64,000 nt of DNA from Amaurobius ferox (lineage: Eukaryota; Arthropoda; Arachnida; Araneae; Amaurobiidae): NCBI GenBank assembly GCA_951213105.1, contig OX578135.1, positions 167,326,060 to 167,390,059 on the forward strand, written 5' to 3'. Numbering within the stretch: the first letter of the stretch is position 1; every line of letters begins with the position of its first letter. The position numbers were made by a program, and so were the translations under genes. The notes beneath the pieces were generated by a model. It was not told the DNA's origin and made no database searches. It saw only the letters and a list, made by a program, of their open reading frames with translations. Of this stretch, positions 20,364 through 31,769 are shown piece by piece.

Positions 20364-21117
20364 AAATTGGCGGGAGCTCCAATCCAATGGAGCTAAAATG
20401 GTTTTGCGTGAATAACATTTTGTAAAATAAAACTTTTGTAATATCGATAAGCATAGTAGGCATTCGTTCCACCCGAAGATATACGATTAGACGACCAGTC
20501 GTCGGGATGGAAAAATCGCACGCTTGGCACTCAGCAAGGCCAAGTGACCGCAGAGGAGCCGCCGACACGGTCCAACAGCGCCATCAAGCCAGACTCCCCC
20601 CTCCCCAACGATATCAAAGGCCTCGCAGGTCGCCGAGGAAGCAACGAGGCCGAAGCCAAAACACGAAACAAAGGCCAACAGGCAACAGCACCGACACACT
20701 GCCACTGTTCAGGGTCATCCCCTTAGCAGACTCAGCATCTTGCTGAGGGAAAAGAAAATAAATAAAAACAAGCTAAGAGATAGAGTCTCAAACAGAGCCA
20801 GCCAATCTTACTCAAAAACCAATCATATCACAGATCGAACATTAAACAACCAACAAGTCAATAAGGAAATAAGATAAAACACAACATACAATGGAACTGG
20901 ACAATAATGATAAAAACATAGTACAAGCTATATAAACCGGTCGAGTCAATGACATAGTAAAATATAGATCAACACTTCAGCAGATGCAACCATAAAATAC
21001 AAAGGATAAAATATCAATAGTAAACGTAGAATAATGTACAAATAGTACTCAGGACACCAACAGCAAGTTTTACAGGCATTTCAATTTATCAAACATTTAT
21101 AAAAACAAGCGAAACAT
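20364..21117 (-). other. Probable 3' untranslated region of a non-LTR retrotransposon, with a GC-rich patch
   Basis: This lies directly downstream, on the minus strand, of an RNase H remnant. About 20480-20750 is strikingly GC-rich for this window and contains GCCGAAGCCAAAACACGAAA and CGCAGGTCGCCGAGGAAGCA. The rest is A/C-rich on the plus strand (T/G-rich on the element strand). Frames of 60-101 residues across the GC-rich part overlap on both strands and show no recognisable domain. The assignment as a 3' UTR is positional inference. Confidence 0.4.
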
Positions 21118-21700
21118 ATGACAAGTATTATAACGAAAGTTCATGTTCCAGCAGTTTGGCCACCTGTTCTTGCCCTGTCCAGATATCCACTTGTAAAAGG
21201 CTCCTTGGGTAGCATGTATAACTATCATTCCAAAGATTGCATTCGTAAATGCAATAGTGGATTATTCCGTTGTTTTCTCCACAGAAACACGTCAAATCTT
21301 TATGGAAGAATCTCTGCTGGTACGTTTTTGATACCCATGACCCATTAACACCTGGTTAACGTAGAAGTTCCCGTAACAAGAGTTTATGTTTATCTTTGAT
21401 TTGAACCCAAATAGGACACACCCATGGGAACTTTGATTCTATCTTTCCAGCCACTCTTTAACAATAGCCTTCTTAATAAGAGTCTTTAATTGTGCTTTAC
21501 TAATTGAAAATGAAAACGAAATTTCATTTTCTAAAGTTGATTCTTTAGCTAAAGCATCTACTGCTTCATTCCTATAGTAATATCGATAAAAGAAACTTGA
21601 TCAAAAATCTTCTGATTATATACACTTATAAAGGCTTTTAAAGAGCTACAGATCCTTGTTAATCGTTTATAACCATCACTTTTGATTTTTAAGATATTTA
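21118..21700 (-). pseudogene. Non-LTR retrotransposon remnant: RNase H and C-terminal cysteine region
   Basis: On the minus strand, with frameshifts, one reads NEAVDALAKES near 21570 (the GNExADxLAK motif of RNase H), then KTLIKKAIVKEWLER. A block around 21330-21380 reads NQVLMGHG, followed by TCFCGENNGIIHYCIYECNL (21225-21290), the C-x-C...H...C motif at the end of Jockey/R1/I-type LINEs. Loss of single bases breaks the frame at the NEA and other positions. No reverse transcriptase part is in the window. Such an enzyme family could mobilise SINEs, but this copy is dead. Confidence 0.75.
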
Positions 21701-21790
21701 AAAGTGATTTTATTAAGATATTTAAATTTGGAAAACGTAACATTTTCATTCTTCTTCAACTTGACAAGACAATTATTCGAAAACTATCAA

Positions 21791-22362
21791 AGTTACTTTT
21801 TGAAGTTTTTCCGAAAAAAAAGTTCAAAATATTAAAACATTTAAATTATTTTTACATAATCCTAATGTGGACCCTTTTTCCGACAAAGCAAAATAAAAAT
21901 ATTTATACTTTTATCTATACTAGTTTCCGGAGTGTAAGCGTCCAAGGTGTTTACACTTTTTGCAACGCTCCGTCTTTCCGCAAGAGAAACCCCAACTATA
22001 GATGTTATTTACATCAAAAATTTACGAATTATTCTATTTTCTGAGTTTCCGTTAATTTTCAACTCAAACCATAAAAAGTTACATTTTGAAGTTTTTCCGA
22101 AAAAAAGTTCAAAATATTAAAACATTTAAATTATTTTTATATAATCCTAATGTGGACCCTGTTTCCGACAAAACAAATAAAAATATTTATACTTTTATCT
22201 ATACTAGTTTCCGGAGTGTAAGCGTCCAAAGTGTTTACACTTTTTGTAAAGCTCCGTCTTTCCGCCAGAGAAACCCCAACCATAGATGTTATTTACATCA
22301 AAAATTTACGAATTACTCTATTTTCTGAATTTCCGTTAATTTTCAACCAAAACCATAAAAAT
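21791..22362 (+). repeat. 286-bp direct duplication (two units)
   Basis: Units start at 21791 (AGTTACTTTTTGAAGTTTTT) and 22077 (AGTTACATTTTGAAGTTTTT) and stay alike to the ATGTTATTTACATCAAAAAT part. Similar frames of 120 and 80 residues across the two units are explained by the duplication. Family unknown. It could be a tandem pair of an interspersed repeat. Confidence 0.85.
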
Positions 22363-22379
22363 TTAAATTTTTGATACCG

Positions 22380-22986
22380 TGAGCAAATACCTACTTTCGT
22401 CGTTTCGACGGTTTCTATGCAGTGAACGCTGTAACCGGCCTCACAACCTGTCCGTTACTGTTGGAAGCATTGACGCTCCTGACTGTGGGTTACATTTATC
22501 ATGTTGTTGGGTTCTTGGGCATTCCAAGATAAGGATAAAATGACAAATATCTTTAGTAATGTGGATTTTAATTGCTGCTTATCTAATTTTGCGAATTTAA
22601 AATACATCATTCTATGCGTCGAAAACCCAGACCATCCGACTGATCCAAAGGTTTATCAAACCTCCACATAGTCATGTCTGAAATTTCATTTTGATGTAAT
22701 ATATGCTTTGTTGAAATTTTGGGCAAGTTTCATTTTCTCTTTTTTGTATTTGTATTTAATACTTGTTTAATCTTAAATTTTCTATTTTTAATACAATTTA
22801 TTGCATTTTTGTAATACTATTTTAATCTTAAATATTCTGTTTATAATACAATTTAATTATCATTATTCCGTAGTTGATTTATGCAAATTTTGTCTGCCGA
22901 TTTGGTCTGTATATAAACTTGTTTGCACGGTAATTTTTATATAGCCACTGATGAAGGGTATGGTGATACCTGAAAGCGCTCTGGCC
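22380..22986 (+). mobile_element. Penelope-like element 3' end (5' truncated)
   Basis: The last 90 bp (TTTATGCAAATTTTGTCTGC, GGTCTGTATATAAACTTG, then a hammerhead) line up with 42060-42180, the terminus of the Penelope-like element at 41280-42238. The upstream part is AT-rich and carries no readable enzyme. A family A copy begins four bases after the ribozyme. Confidence 0.6.
22944..22985 (+). ncRNA. Hammerhead ribozyme, minimal type
   Basis: All parts of the core are visible. Stem I is GCCA (22944-22947) with TGGC (22982-22985). CTGATGA is at 22948-22954. Stem II GGGTAT pairs with ATACCT around a GGTG loop. GAAA is at 22972-22975. The cleavage triplet CTC (79-81) gives a cut after 22981. 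Stem III is the palindrome AGCGCT with no loop, so a monomer would be unstable and a dimer is expected. This is the form known from Penelope-like elements. Confidence 0.88.
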
Positions 22987-22989
22987 TTT

Positions 22990-23825
22990 TTACTTTCCCT
23001 GCAATACATGGTAATGTATAGGGAAAGTATTGGAATCATGCCGAAAATCGCAACTCGAGTTTTCGACGGATCTACACGTTTCGAGACCTCTAGAATACGA
23101 AAAAACCATTTTTAGCGTGACGTCTGTGTGTGTGTCTGTGTGTCTGTGTGTCTGTGTGTGTGTCTGTGTGTCTGTGTGTCTGTGTGTCTGTCTGTCTGTG
23201 TGTCTGTCTGTGTGTCTGTCTGTATGTCTGTCTGTCTGTGCAGATTTTGTATCCACTCTAACTAAAAAACTAATGGACCGAATTTCACAAAATTTTGCAG
23301 GTAAGTCACTTGTGGCCGGGGCTGGTGCTGATTAGTTTTGGGTACGATTCGGGATAAAAGAACCCGCCTTTTTTTTGCGAAATGGCCCGCAAAAGCTTGT
23401 ATCCACTGTAGCTGAAAAACTAATGGACCGAATTTCACAAAATTCGGTAGATGAGTCACGTATAGGTCACCCTGGTGCTGATTAGATTTTGGTACGATTC
23501 AGAAAAAAATAACCTGCCTTTTTTTGCAAAATGGCCCGCAAAAATTCCCAAAATCTAAAATAAAAAACTGGGTATACTCAAATATATCCATTAAATGCTG
23601 ATTTAATACGTAATTTTTAACGACGAAAAGAATACGACCCATTACACTAGGACCAGCCGTTCTCGAGATATTTTAGTTTTTCGTACTTTCCCTACGCCTC
23701 CTTTGAAAATAAGTCCGGTTATCGAATGAGAACAAAAATTGAATTAAAAGTGAAATAAATTTAATTAAAATAAAGAGAACGTTAATATAAGTCTGCAGGG
23801 AAAGTCATGTGCTGCTCACATCAGA
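22990..23825 (-). mobile_element. Family A repeat, minus strand, complete
   Basis: It opens with ACTTTCCCTGCAATACATGG...TATAGGGAAAGT (22992-23028) and ACTCGAGTTTTCGACGGATC. A long (TGTC)n tract lies at 23124-23240. Two GCGAAATGGCCCGCAAAAG blocks follow, and the 5' end reads GTCTGCAGGGAAAGTCATGT and GCTGCTCACATCAGA. Both termini are intact, so this is the best complete A copy. The 88- and 101-residue frames are microsatellite shadows. Confidence 0.87.
23124..23240. repeat. (TGTC/TG)n microsatellite
   Basis: Mixed TGTG and TGTC units within a family A copy. It is the longest of this family's microsatellites in the window. Confidence 0.95.
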
Positions 23826-24099
23826 TTTTTTAATATTTGTACGTCATAAAGGATGGTTTTTCTTAAATGACCTTTTAATCTTCGATTTTTGTTGATTTAA
23901 TGCATTATATCATTCCATTTTTTTTTGTGTTACAGGAGAAATATTGTGTTATTAAGGCATCACTACGCCTTTTAAAAAATTGAATGAATCAATTCGATTT
24001 ATTCCCGATTTATATCCCAGGCAACGTCAGTAGATTTTCTGGAATTTTTAATATTTCCAAGAACTCGACAATTGAATTATTTGGATACTGGGTAGAATT
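23826..24099. other. Spacer with no recognised gene
   Basis: AT-rich, nothing recognised. Confidence 0.4.
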
Positions 24100-24310
24100 T
24101 TTTACTTTCCAGACGTTTTCAGCATTCCTGAGTGCAAATCAAACATTCTTTTAGTGATGTGTATGTGTGTGCATGTGTGAGTCTGTGTGTGGGGATATCT
24201 CTCTAACAAATTGAGCAAATCTCAAAACTTTTGGCACGAATATTTCAATGGATGAAGGTCAAAGACCTACTGATTTTCAGGTTGAACGAAACTAAATAAA
24301 TGCCCTCATT
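24100..24310 (+). repeat. Microsatellite-linked interspersed repeat, unclassified
   Basis: A GTGTATGTGTGTGCATGTGT tract at 24157-24195 is followed by GGGGATATCTCTCTAACAAA and GGCACGAATATTTCAATGGA. The text looks like the microsatellite end of families A-D but has different sequence. A single copy is seen in this window. Confidence 0.4.
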
Positions 24311-25869
24311 GTGGTCGAACATTATTTTTCAAAAATCTAAAAAACTTTATAAAAATATTGTTATAACATGTTACGAAAATGGGTATTTTACATGTATTTT
24401 TTTGTTTAAAAGCGATTGGCATCATTAATAAGTAGCTAACAATCTCCGTTCTCTAGATCTGCGCCGTTTCTGACATAAAATAGGAAACAATCATTAAAAA
24501 AATTAATTAATTCGCTATTATCAGATTAGTAGTTGCTTTATATATATTTTTTACAAGAAATTAATGAAGGTAAAAATTCATGACTCATCACGATGTCGTT
24601 CTAGAGATATTAGAAAATTTACTCCCCTCCCCCCTCCCCAAAGAGAGAGTGATGCTCTCGCTTTTTTATATTTCATCGATTTTCATATTTCAATCGATTT
24701 CCATAAACTTCTTTAATTCAATCAGCAGCAACTATATGTTTATTATTTTTCAAAATCGAATATTGCAATATGTGCAATAATTAATTCCAATCAATTTAGT
24801 AGTTTAAAAGTTATCTACCAAATACGCTTAAACGTGGATCTTGTGTACGACAAGATTTTTAAGAAATTGCGACATCATTTTTCATATCTACGTAACATGC
24901 AACAAGTGTATGAAATTTGGTGTTAATCGATCGCGTCGTTTTCGAGATATTGCAATTGAGTTTAAAATGCACATTAGACAAGAGTAAGTTTTCATAAAAA
25001 TTACGACGTTGCTTTCATCTTCGTATAACATTTTCCATGCGTACTACATTTGGTTTCAAAGCCCTTTTGGTTAAAATAGGGCTGTGGAGACTGGTGAAAT
25101 GCCACCTAGAAATGCTACCAACGAAATGCTACCTAGAAAACATTTACATTTTCAATTTCACGAAAAATTGTTTTGAATACGAAAACAACTTACGATAAAA
25201 AAATCCCACGTAATAATCACATTAATAGTCTCTGCTTCGATAAATATAATTTCGATTTATAGTTACAAAAAATATTAATTACAATGGAAAATATTCAGAA
25301 CAGCCAGTAGGTCATTTATTTCTTTGAAGCGTAACTTTGTTATTGGGGAAGCAGTTTACATCATAAACTTCTTAAAAACATTTAATTAGCACAAAAGATA
25401 AGAAAAATCGCCCTCTATAAATATAAATAAAAATATCTGAAAAACGATTGCTTGCACATCTATAGAGTACATTAAGAAAATTTTGTGTATTTTTTTTCTG
25501 CTCAAGATGGTATATATGTAAAAGAATTTTCTTTGGCTAGTCATTCTCAAGTAAAAGCTAAAAGTATGTTTGTTTAAAAAATTCCAAGATTCGTACATTT
25601 TTCGTCCAAAATTCTAAGATGTTAGATATTTCTCATTATTTATAAGCTATATATAATATCATTATGATATAGATATAGATAAAAAGAAATTAAGTGAATA
25701 AAAGCAATAATGAAAAATATCGTAAAATTTAGATATCAAACAGAACAGAAATGACCGCTTTTCTTTTAAAGGTACATTGCTTGATTATTGCGAATATCTT
25801 TAGAAATCATAGTCTTCAGATTCCATGTTTTATTCAATTTTCCTGACAACTTATTTGCATAATTATGAT
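24311..25869. other. AT-rich region, no recognised gene
   Basis: About 24880-25060 holds two weakly similar blocks (ACATGCAACAAGTGTATGAA with TCGATCGCGTCGTTTTCGAG, and CGTATAACATTTTCCATGCG). They recall the family-A-type phrase near CTCGAGAACGG, but I cannot define an element. The open frames of 66 and 70 residues are low complexity. Confidence 0.45.
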
Positions 25870-26900
25870 GGATGTCCCTCTAAGATATATTTATGCGGAA
25901 GATCAGATGTGTCTTTTAAATACAGAGAAGAGAAAAATACTTGGGTAAGGATTGAAAAATTTTGGAACATTTATGCCGAACATTTAAACATATCGTGAAG
26001 GAACAGCTAAGTGTAGTCATTTGTACATTCTCATACTATTAAATATGGCATTAAGAAAATATAATTTTCAAGAAAATTTTCGATTTCGAGATTTCGATGG
26101 CAATATATATTTTTAGGACATCCTCAACACTTTTTAACTATTTTTAAAAGGATGTCCGTCTGTCTGTAATCTATTTCTTGTGTACAAAATATCTATCTGC
26201 AGCAAATATTAATGGATTTTTGCAAAACTTTATATCCAGCTTTGTTAGCAAAAAATCTAGAACTAGATAAAATTTTTGAAGTTCGAGCGAAAACTTTGAA
26301 ATTTATTCGAAATTTTATATTTCCTTAACATGGCAACATAGGATAAAGTTTGACATATTTATGGATAAAAAGAGTTATTTACGACTCAATGGTAACGAAA
26401 CTTCATGTTTCGTGAAGAATAGCAGCAGTTCATTGTAGTGAAAAATAGGAGCTGTACAATTTTTATATGTGACGTCATTAGTTCCCATCGAAGAGTACAT
26501 AGCCAAATATGATATCAATCGGAAGAATTTTTTGGGTCATTTAAAGTGAATGTTCTATAATTGTGATCGATTGAACCAGCAATACAGATTTTTCGAATTT
26601 TTTCTTGCAAAATTTGAAAAAAATAAAGACAAATTTCAAGCTGATTACAAACGGATTTTGGTATGACAAAGTCGAGTTGAGCTGCATTCCTGTTCATTTA
26701 ATTTTACTTTAAAGCCATAAATATTAATGTGCGCTCTACTGTGCCTAAAACAAGCGATTTTATTGAAAAATCAGATTCACGAATAGCTAAACTACGCGAT
26801 ATCTCATAGAGCATTTCGAACACAATTTGGCACGATTATTACAATCAAGCAATACTGAAGCACTATTGACTTCAAACGAAATATAATGCTCGAAACACCC
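25870..26900 (-). mobile_element. Family D repeat(s), minus strand
   Basis: The hairpin GGACATCCT ... AGGATGTCC at 26117-26158 is followed by a GTCTGTCTGT tract and then the phrase AAAAATCTAGAACTAGATAA and GTTCGAGCGAAAACTTTGAA, which recur at 35465-35520. Text at 25900-26110 resembles 27230-27345, so a second D copy abuts the hairpin. The far end reaches about 26900. The plan (terminal hairpin beside a microsatellite, shared terminus AGGACATCC) is like A, B and C. No coding capacity. Confidence 0.65.
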
Positions 26901-27564
26901 TCCCCACTTCCTAATTTTTTTATCTTTTATTTATTTATTTATTTATTTATTTGTAAAAAATAAAAATCATCAAAAAATCGAGACCTTCCACAATGATAAA
27001 TAAATAACCATTTCAGACCTAATTTTAATGAGAAAACAAATGAAATGAATATCAGAACTTTAGCATAGACCATTCTTGAGACAATGCCCGAATTACGAGA
27101 GAATATTTGAAAAATCTTTAACCAAAAAAAAATCAGGAAATCAATATTGCCAATAAAATAATTATTTCAGACTTAAATTTTCTTTATAAAACGAATGACG
27201 GAAACTCTGCTAATCTCCGAACTATACTAATTTCGAAACTATTATGCGGAACATTTAAACGTAGCACAAAGAAATACATATGTGTGGCTATTTTTGAATT
27301 TTACATTAAGGACAAAAATATTGATTTGTATCTTAGGATGTCTAAAGCGCGCTATTTTATTGAAAAGTCAAATTGACGAACCGCCGAACTCATACTAATA
27401 CCATCCTGACAACTTTTATTGGGTTTGTTAGTAAGTTAATTAGTTTTCTATTACTTATTTTTCTTCTTCTTCTATAAGTTAATTAGTTTTCTTATTCTTT
27501 TGTAAGTTAATTATTTTTCCAATACAATCCTGATACGTATATTGTACCGAGCAACTCTACGCCT
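26901..27564 (-). repeat. Family D fragment plus AT-rich spacer
   Basis: About 27225-27400 (ATTATGCGGAACATTTAAAC, TTAGGATGTCTAAAGCGCGC, TTTTATTGAAAAGTCAAATT) matches two separate parts of the D region above, near 25960-26050 and 26735-26790. A (TTTA)n tract lies at 26928-26953. No gene is seen. Confidence 0.5.
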
Positions 27565-27980
27565 ATACCCTTACTATGTTGTTGTTGTTGAGACCCAGAC
27601 CGTCCGACCTACCAGAAAGGTGTAAGGTAACTGTATGGACGGTCGGGAAGTGCCACCCAATTTAGACCGGAACCCAGTGGGGGAGGCATCCACAGGGACC
27701 GTACCCTCCTTCCCCTACCACCAACCTCTCGGAAGGACTTACGGACCCACATGTTTAACGTGATCGTACTCCGCATGAACACGGCGGCATTTGTGGTAGC
27801 GTGCAAATCTAGCGCGCAAACCACGGGGATACCGCACCCGAGATGGCCAACAGCACGCGGTGTTCCGAGGTGGTCACCCACCAAGTACTAACCGCGCCCG
27901 ATGCTGCTTGACTTCGGTGATCTAACGAGAACCGGTGTTTTCAGCACGGTACGGCCGTTGGCCCCATACCCTTACTATGT
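27565..27980 (-). mobile_element. Full-length 5S-headed SINE with 15-bp target duplication
   Basis: The element is 27580-27965 (386 bp), flanked by perfect ATACCCTTACTATGT at 27565-27579 and 27966-27980. On the minus strand the 5S-like head (about 27846-27962) starts GCCAACGGCCGTACCGTGCT and ends CCGCGTGCTGTTGGC. The tRNA-like part, SINE body and (CAA)n tail follow. The 5S internal control region (box A, intermediate element, box C) should lie in the head. The length is identical to the copy at 35911-36296. Confidence 0.95.
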
Positions 27981-28094
27981 GAAACAAAGGCCTTCAGTAA
28001 CAGTTTTCGTGTCGATTCCTGCTCAATAGACACTACTCTAACTCTATAGGCTTAAAAAAAAATATTATATAAGAGGCGTCTCCAAAAATATAAA

Positions 28095-28585
28095 AAACAC
28101 TCCCATGGCAGATACCAGGATCCATGATCCGGCTTCGTGCTTATTATGATCTCGTCCACATGGAATACCCTAGAAATCTTTTAACAATGCCTTGGAATAC
28201 TTTGAACGATGCATGGAATAACCTTGAAATCTTTCAATGATTCGTTGGAATATTGGACGATGCAGGAAATAGCCTTGAAATCTTTTCACGATACCTTGGA
28301 ATAGTTTGAACGATGCATGGAATAGTCTTGAAATCTTTCTACGATGCCTTGAAATATTTTAGGCGATGCATGGAATAGCCTTGAAATCCTTTGACAATGC
28401 CTTGGAATACTCAGGACGATGTATGGAATATTCTTGAAATCTTTTGACAATGCCTTGGAATACTTTTGACGATGCATGGAATAGCCTCGACTTTTAAGTT
28501 CTCCACTTGGGGCATTGCAATCTCTTTTATTCGATCGGGCATGGTCACTTTAATATAAATAAACCTAACGCATATACTTATGTAG
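28095..28585 (+). repeat. Family E repeat with a 53-bp minisatellite inside
   Basis: The head (AAACACTCCCATGGCAGATA, then GGCTTCGTGCTTATTATGAT) resembles 6075-6170. The tail (GCATTGCAATCTCTTTTATT, CGATCGGGCATGGTCACTTT) matches 62645-62700. Between them lies the tandem array described next. Confidence 0.62.
28195..28490. repeat. 53-bp minisatellite
   Basis: Five to six units built around GATGCATGGAATAGCCTTGA and AATCTTTTGACAATGCCTTG. Unit starts at 28312, 28365, 28418 and 28471 are exactly 53 bp apart; earlier units are slightly irregular. A 63-residue minus-strand frame over it is a shadow. Confidence 0.88.
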
Positions 28586-29700
28586 TGTTTATTTTAGACT
28601 AAATAAAATGATGCTTCCTTCTAATATGAAGAGCACTTTTTAAAGAAAAAGGGCACATGTTTTCATTTCAAGGCACTTTGTAATAAAGGCATATCAGCTT
28701 TTTACATAAGAACGGTACACATTTTGTGAGAATTGGATCGTTTTCATATGCAAAAAAGTATTATTTTTCTAAATATATTATTAAAATTACAAGTATTTTC
28801 TATATTATTTTAATGGCTTGCCTTTTTAATGATATTATCATTTTAGTACCTACATTTTTATTTCTGGGTGGGACCAGATTATGAAATTGCTTCAGAAAAT
28901 GCCCTTTACATTTTCCTAAAGAATAAAAACACTAAGCACTAAAGACATTACAATTACCCGACCCCAAACCCTCAGAGCGCCCCCCTCCCTTCTTGATACG
29001 CCCATGATTGGTAGCATATATAATTACCTGTCTTTTAAAACAACCTTTACTTCGGAATATTCTTTTCATCTTCATCTGTTCACATGGGCAAAACATGCTA
29101 TATGTTATTGGTCTTTCCTTACAAAGTTATTAAGGGTGTTTTAGTACGTTCCTAGGAAACCTGCATGTCGTAGGCTATATAAAAACAACACATACGAGTG
29201 CCTTACAATCTTATAACTATAAATCGAACAAACTTACTGCTGTTGATCACAGCAGTCGATTATATTTCTATCATTGTACTGCATTAACCCAGAAATAAAA
29301 TACTCATATTTCTTATTTAAAGTACAAATTCTTAATTTTACTCGGCGTGTTTTAGCTGACATTCCCATTATTATGACATGAAAGGCGTTAATTTTCCATT
29401 GCGAGACTTTTATCATTTCGACGTTTACAGAGTTTTCTAAATTATCCATGTACGCAGAAAGATGATTGCATTATTTACTTAAAGGCGAGACAAAGAGAGA
29501 TTTTCCCCGGGGAAAGCAGCTGGAATAATTTTCTGAGAATGGGGATGAAAGATAACACATGGCAGATTAATTTAGTCTTAATTTTACTTACTTCCGTAAA
29601 GGGGTGTATTGTGTTCGTCTCACAGTCATATTAAAAATATAAATGGTACAAGCGGTGTTGGCACACATCAGACAATAGTATATGCATATATATGATCACA
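28586..29700. other. Spacer with an E-type fragment, no recognised gene
   Basis: Text at 29110-29160 (GTCTTTCCTTACAAAGTTAT, then ACGTTCCTAGGAAACC) is the family E end also at 8370-8430. The rest is AT-rich without recognisable genes. A 71-residue minus-strand frame at 29234-29449 has no known relatives that I recognise. Confidence 0.45.
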
Positions 29701-29734
29701 CTAAAGACGTTAAAAACACACACTAAAACTCTAA

Positions 29735-29769
29735 ACGCTTTCGGGGGCCAAACTTCCCTCATCAGATGC
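29735..29769 (-). ncRNA. Hammerhead-like motif, degenerate
   Basis: The minus strand carries CTGATGA, a GGG...CCC stem II candidate and GAAA, then GCGTTTAGAG. Core spacing fits a hammerhead. Stem I is not convincing (only one pair next to the core) and the stem II loop is long. It may be a decayed ribozyme from a Penelope-like terminus or coincidence. Confidence 0.4.
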
Positions 29770-29989
29770 ATATGCTAAGAAAAAATATACATTGGCACTT
29801 TTTATACCCAGTCAAAACCGCGAGCAAAATCTGAATATTATTAAATTTCCAGTTTGCTTTCATGTGGTCTCATTTTTCCACAATACGAAGTCAATACCGC
29901 TATTAATATTATAGCCAGAAAACTGCAATGCAATAATATTTCCCTTTCGTCTATCGATTCAATCATTTCTGCACAACATAGACCAATTA

Positions 29990-30915
29990 TTACTTTCCTT
30001 ATATATAATAATGTATAAGGAAAGTATTGCGACGTGGTCGAAATTTCGAATTCGAGTTTTCGACGGGAGAGAACGTTTCAAGCATCCCTGATCACGAATC
30101 GAACATTTTTGAGGTGATGTGTGTGTGTGTGTGTGGAGACGATAACTGACGAACGAATGAACCGAATCGAACGAAATTTGGTACAAAATTTATTTACAAT
30201 CCGTGAATACTGGAAGCCTATTGTTTTTATACGCAATCGAATGTTCAGAACCCCTAAATTTTCGAGTAAAATTTTGGAAAAATCATCAAAAATCAAAACC
30301 TCTAATAAAGTTGCGCAAATAGACATTGCTTATGTAATTTTTCATTAGAAAACGATTGACATAAATTTTAGGACGCTAGCATGAACCGATCTCGAAATAT
30401 TGCATATTTTTCAAAAAAAGTACCAAAAAATCATATAAAATAAAAAAATGTCCTATCGAGAAACATGTTCACGTTTCCTATGTAATATCCTGCAATAAAT
30501 TTGGTGACATCATTCTCGTGGATCTAGCTCATTCCATTCATGAAAAAATATATTTTGAATAATACTTTTGAACGCCAATATTCCATTCATGAAAAAATAT
30601 ACTTTGAACGCCTATAGTCATTTATCTACTGTAAGAACAACTTATTTCTCCGTCCATAACGCTTGGCGAGATTTTGGTGAAAATTTGGTGGAATGTCGCC
30701 AACATGGCTACTTTTTTAAATGTTGCTAAATTAACGTAAAACTTGCCAAATGGATGAAAATGAAGCTAAACCAATGAAAATGACGATCATTGACGAAAAT
30801 TCAATATCTTGTAAAGAATATAAATATCTACTATAAGAATAATCCATTTTTTCTACTGTTAAAGTAGTAAATTCATTGCATTATATAAGGAAAATCATGT
30901 GCTGCCTACATCAGA
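29990..30915 (-). mobile_element. Family B repeat, minus strand, complete
   Basis: It starts with ACTTTCCTTATATATAATAA and GTATAAGGAAAGT (29992-30025), then GAATTCGAGTTTTCGACGGG, CAAGCATCCCTGATCACGAA, a GT microsatellite and the internal GGCGAG/GTCGCC motifs. It ends with GCATTATATAAGGAAAATCA and TGTGCTGCCTACATCAGA. Both termini are present and inverted. Confidence 0.86.
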
Positions 30916-31767
30916 TTTTTTTGGTTTCTGATACGGAATATTATTTTAAAAACTGATGGCATGTGGGCAGTCTTTTATCCGGTATTTTAGCAAAGGCTAT
31001 GTTACAAAACTTGAGAATAATATTTTGCCTTTTTTGCCACTGAAACCGGTCCTTTGGAGTCGTTGCGCGAATGACATATTGTGTAAGCTAATAGTTTAAG
31101 CGATCTCAATATCTTCCTGGATAGTGTTAACGGATTTTATCCCTCCATAAATTTTACTATGCTGAACATGAGTGTGTGGGTTTGTGCCTTTTGCTTGATA
31201 TTCTGGTTTCCTAAGATACTATTGGTTTCTGTACCCGTATTTTTTGTAAATTCAATTTTACTAAATTCTGTATTCCCTCTAATTCGTTCTTAAAAAGCTT
31301 TCTTTATTGCCTACTTGAATTGTGCCTTTAGTGTATATTCTTCTACTGATAGTAAGTTATGAAACTAACTTTCTCTTACAACTTTATATAACTTATAGGG
31401 TAGAACGCCCGCAAGTTTGACTAGTATCAAACAATATAATTTCGAGTGTGAGTAATTTACGCATGTTATTATCGTTTGACCACAACAGGCATGTACACTT
31501 GTTTGACAATTTGGGTTTATTTACGTTGTACTTACTTGCTTTTATTAAAGTAGCAAATTACATCATTTTAAATTACCTTTTGGCAATAATAACACTTTAT
31601 ACACAATATTTCTTTATCTAATTTTATAACTTTTAGGTGATTAAATACATTTACACCAGATTAATAATTCCATATGCACTCATATGCATTTCATACACAC
31701 ACACAAATTTTACACTTATACACTATAAATTTTACACTCATACAAACGTACATATGTACCATATATA
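30916..31767. other. AT-rich spacer, no recognised gene
   Basis: No gene or known repeat. ACACACACAAATTTTACACT near 31697 is a short CA-rich tract. Confidence 0.45.
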
Positions 31768-31769
31768 TA

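Noticed and set aside
20060..20425. 121-residue frame rich in TH repeats
   Set aside because: It runs through the (CA)n tract and hairpin of a family B repeat.
21682..22328. Two related proteins of 120 and 80 residues
   Set aside because: They come from a 286-bp non-coding duplication and have no domain.
23030..23335. 101-residue Cys/Val-rich protein
   Set aside because: It is the (TGTC)n microsatellite of a family A copy.
27609..27884. 91-residue protein with relatives at 12733 and 35998
   Set aside because: The similarity exists because all three lie in the same SINE body; nothing suggests coding.
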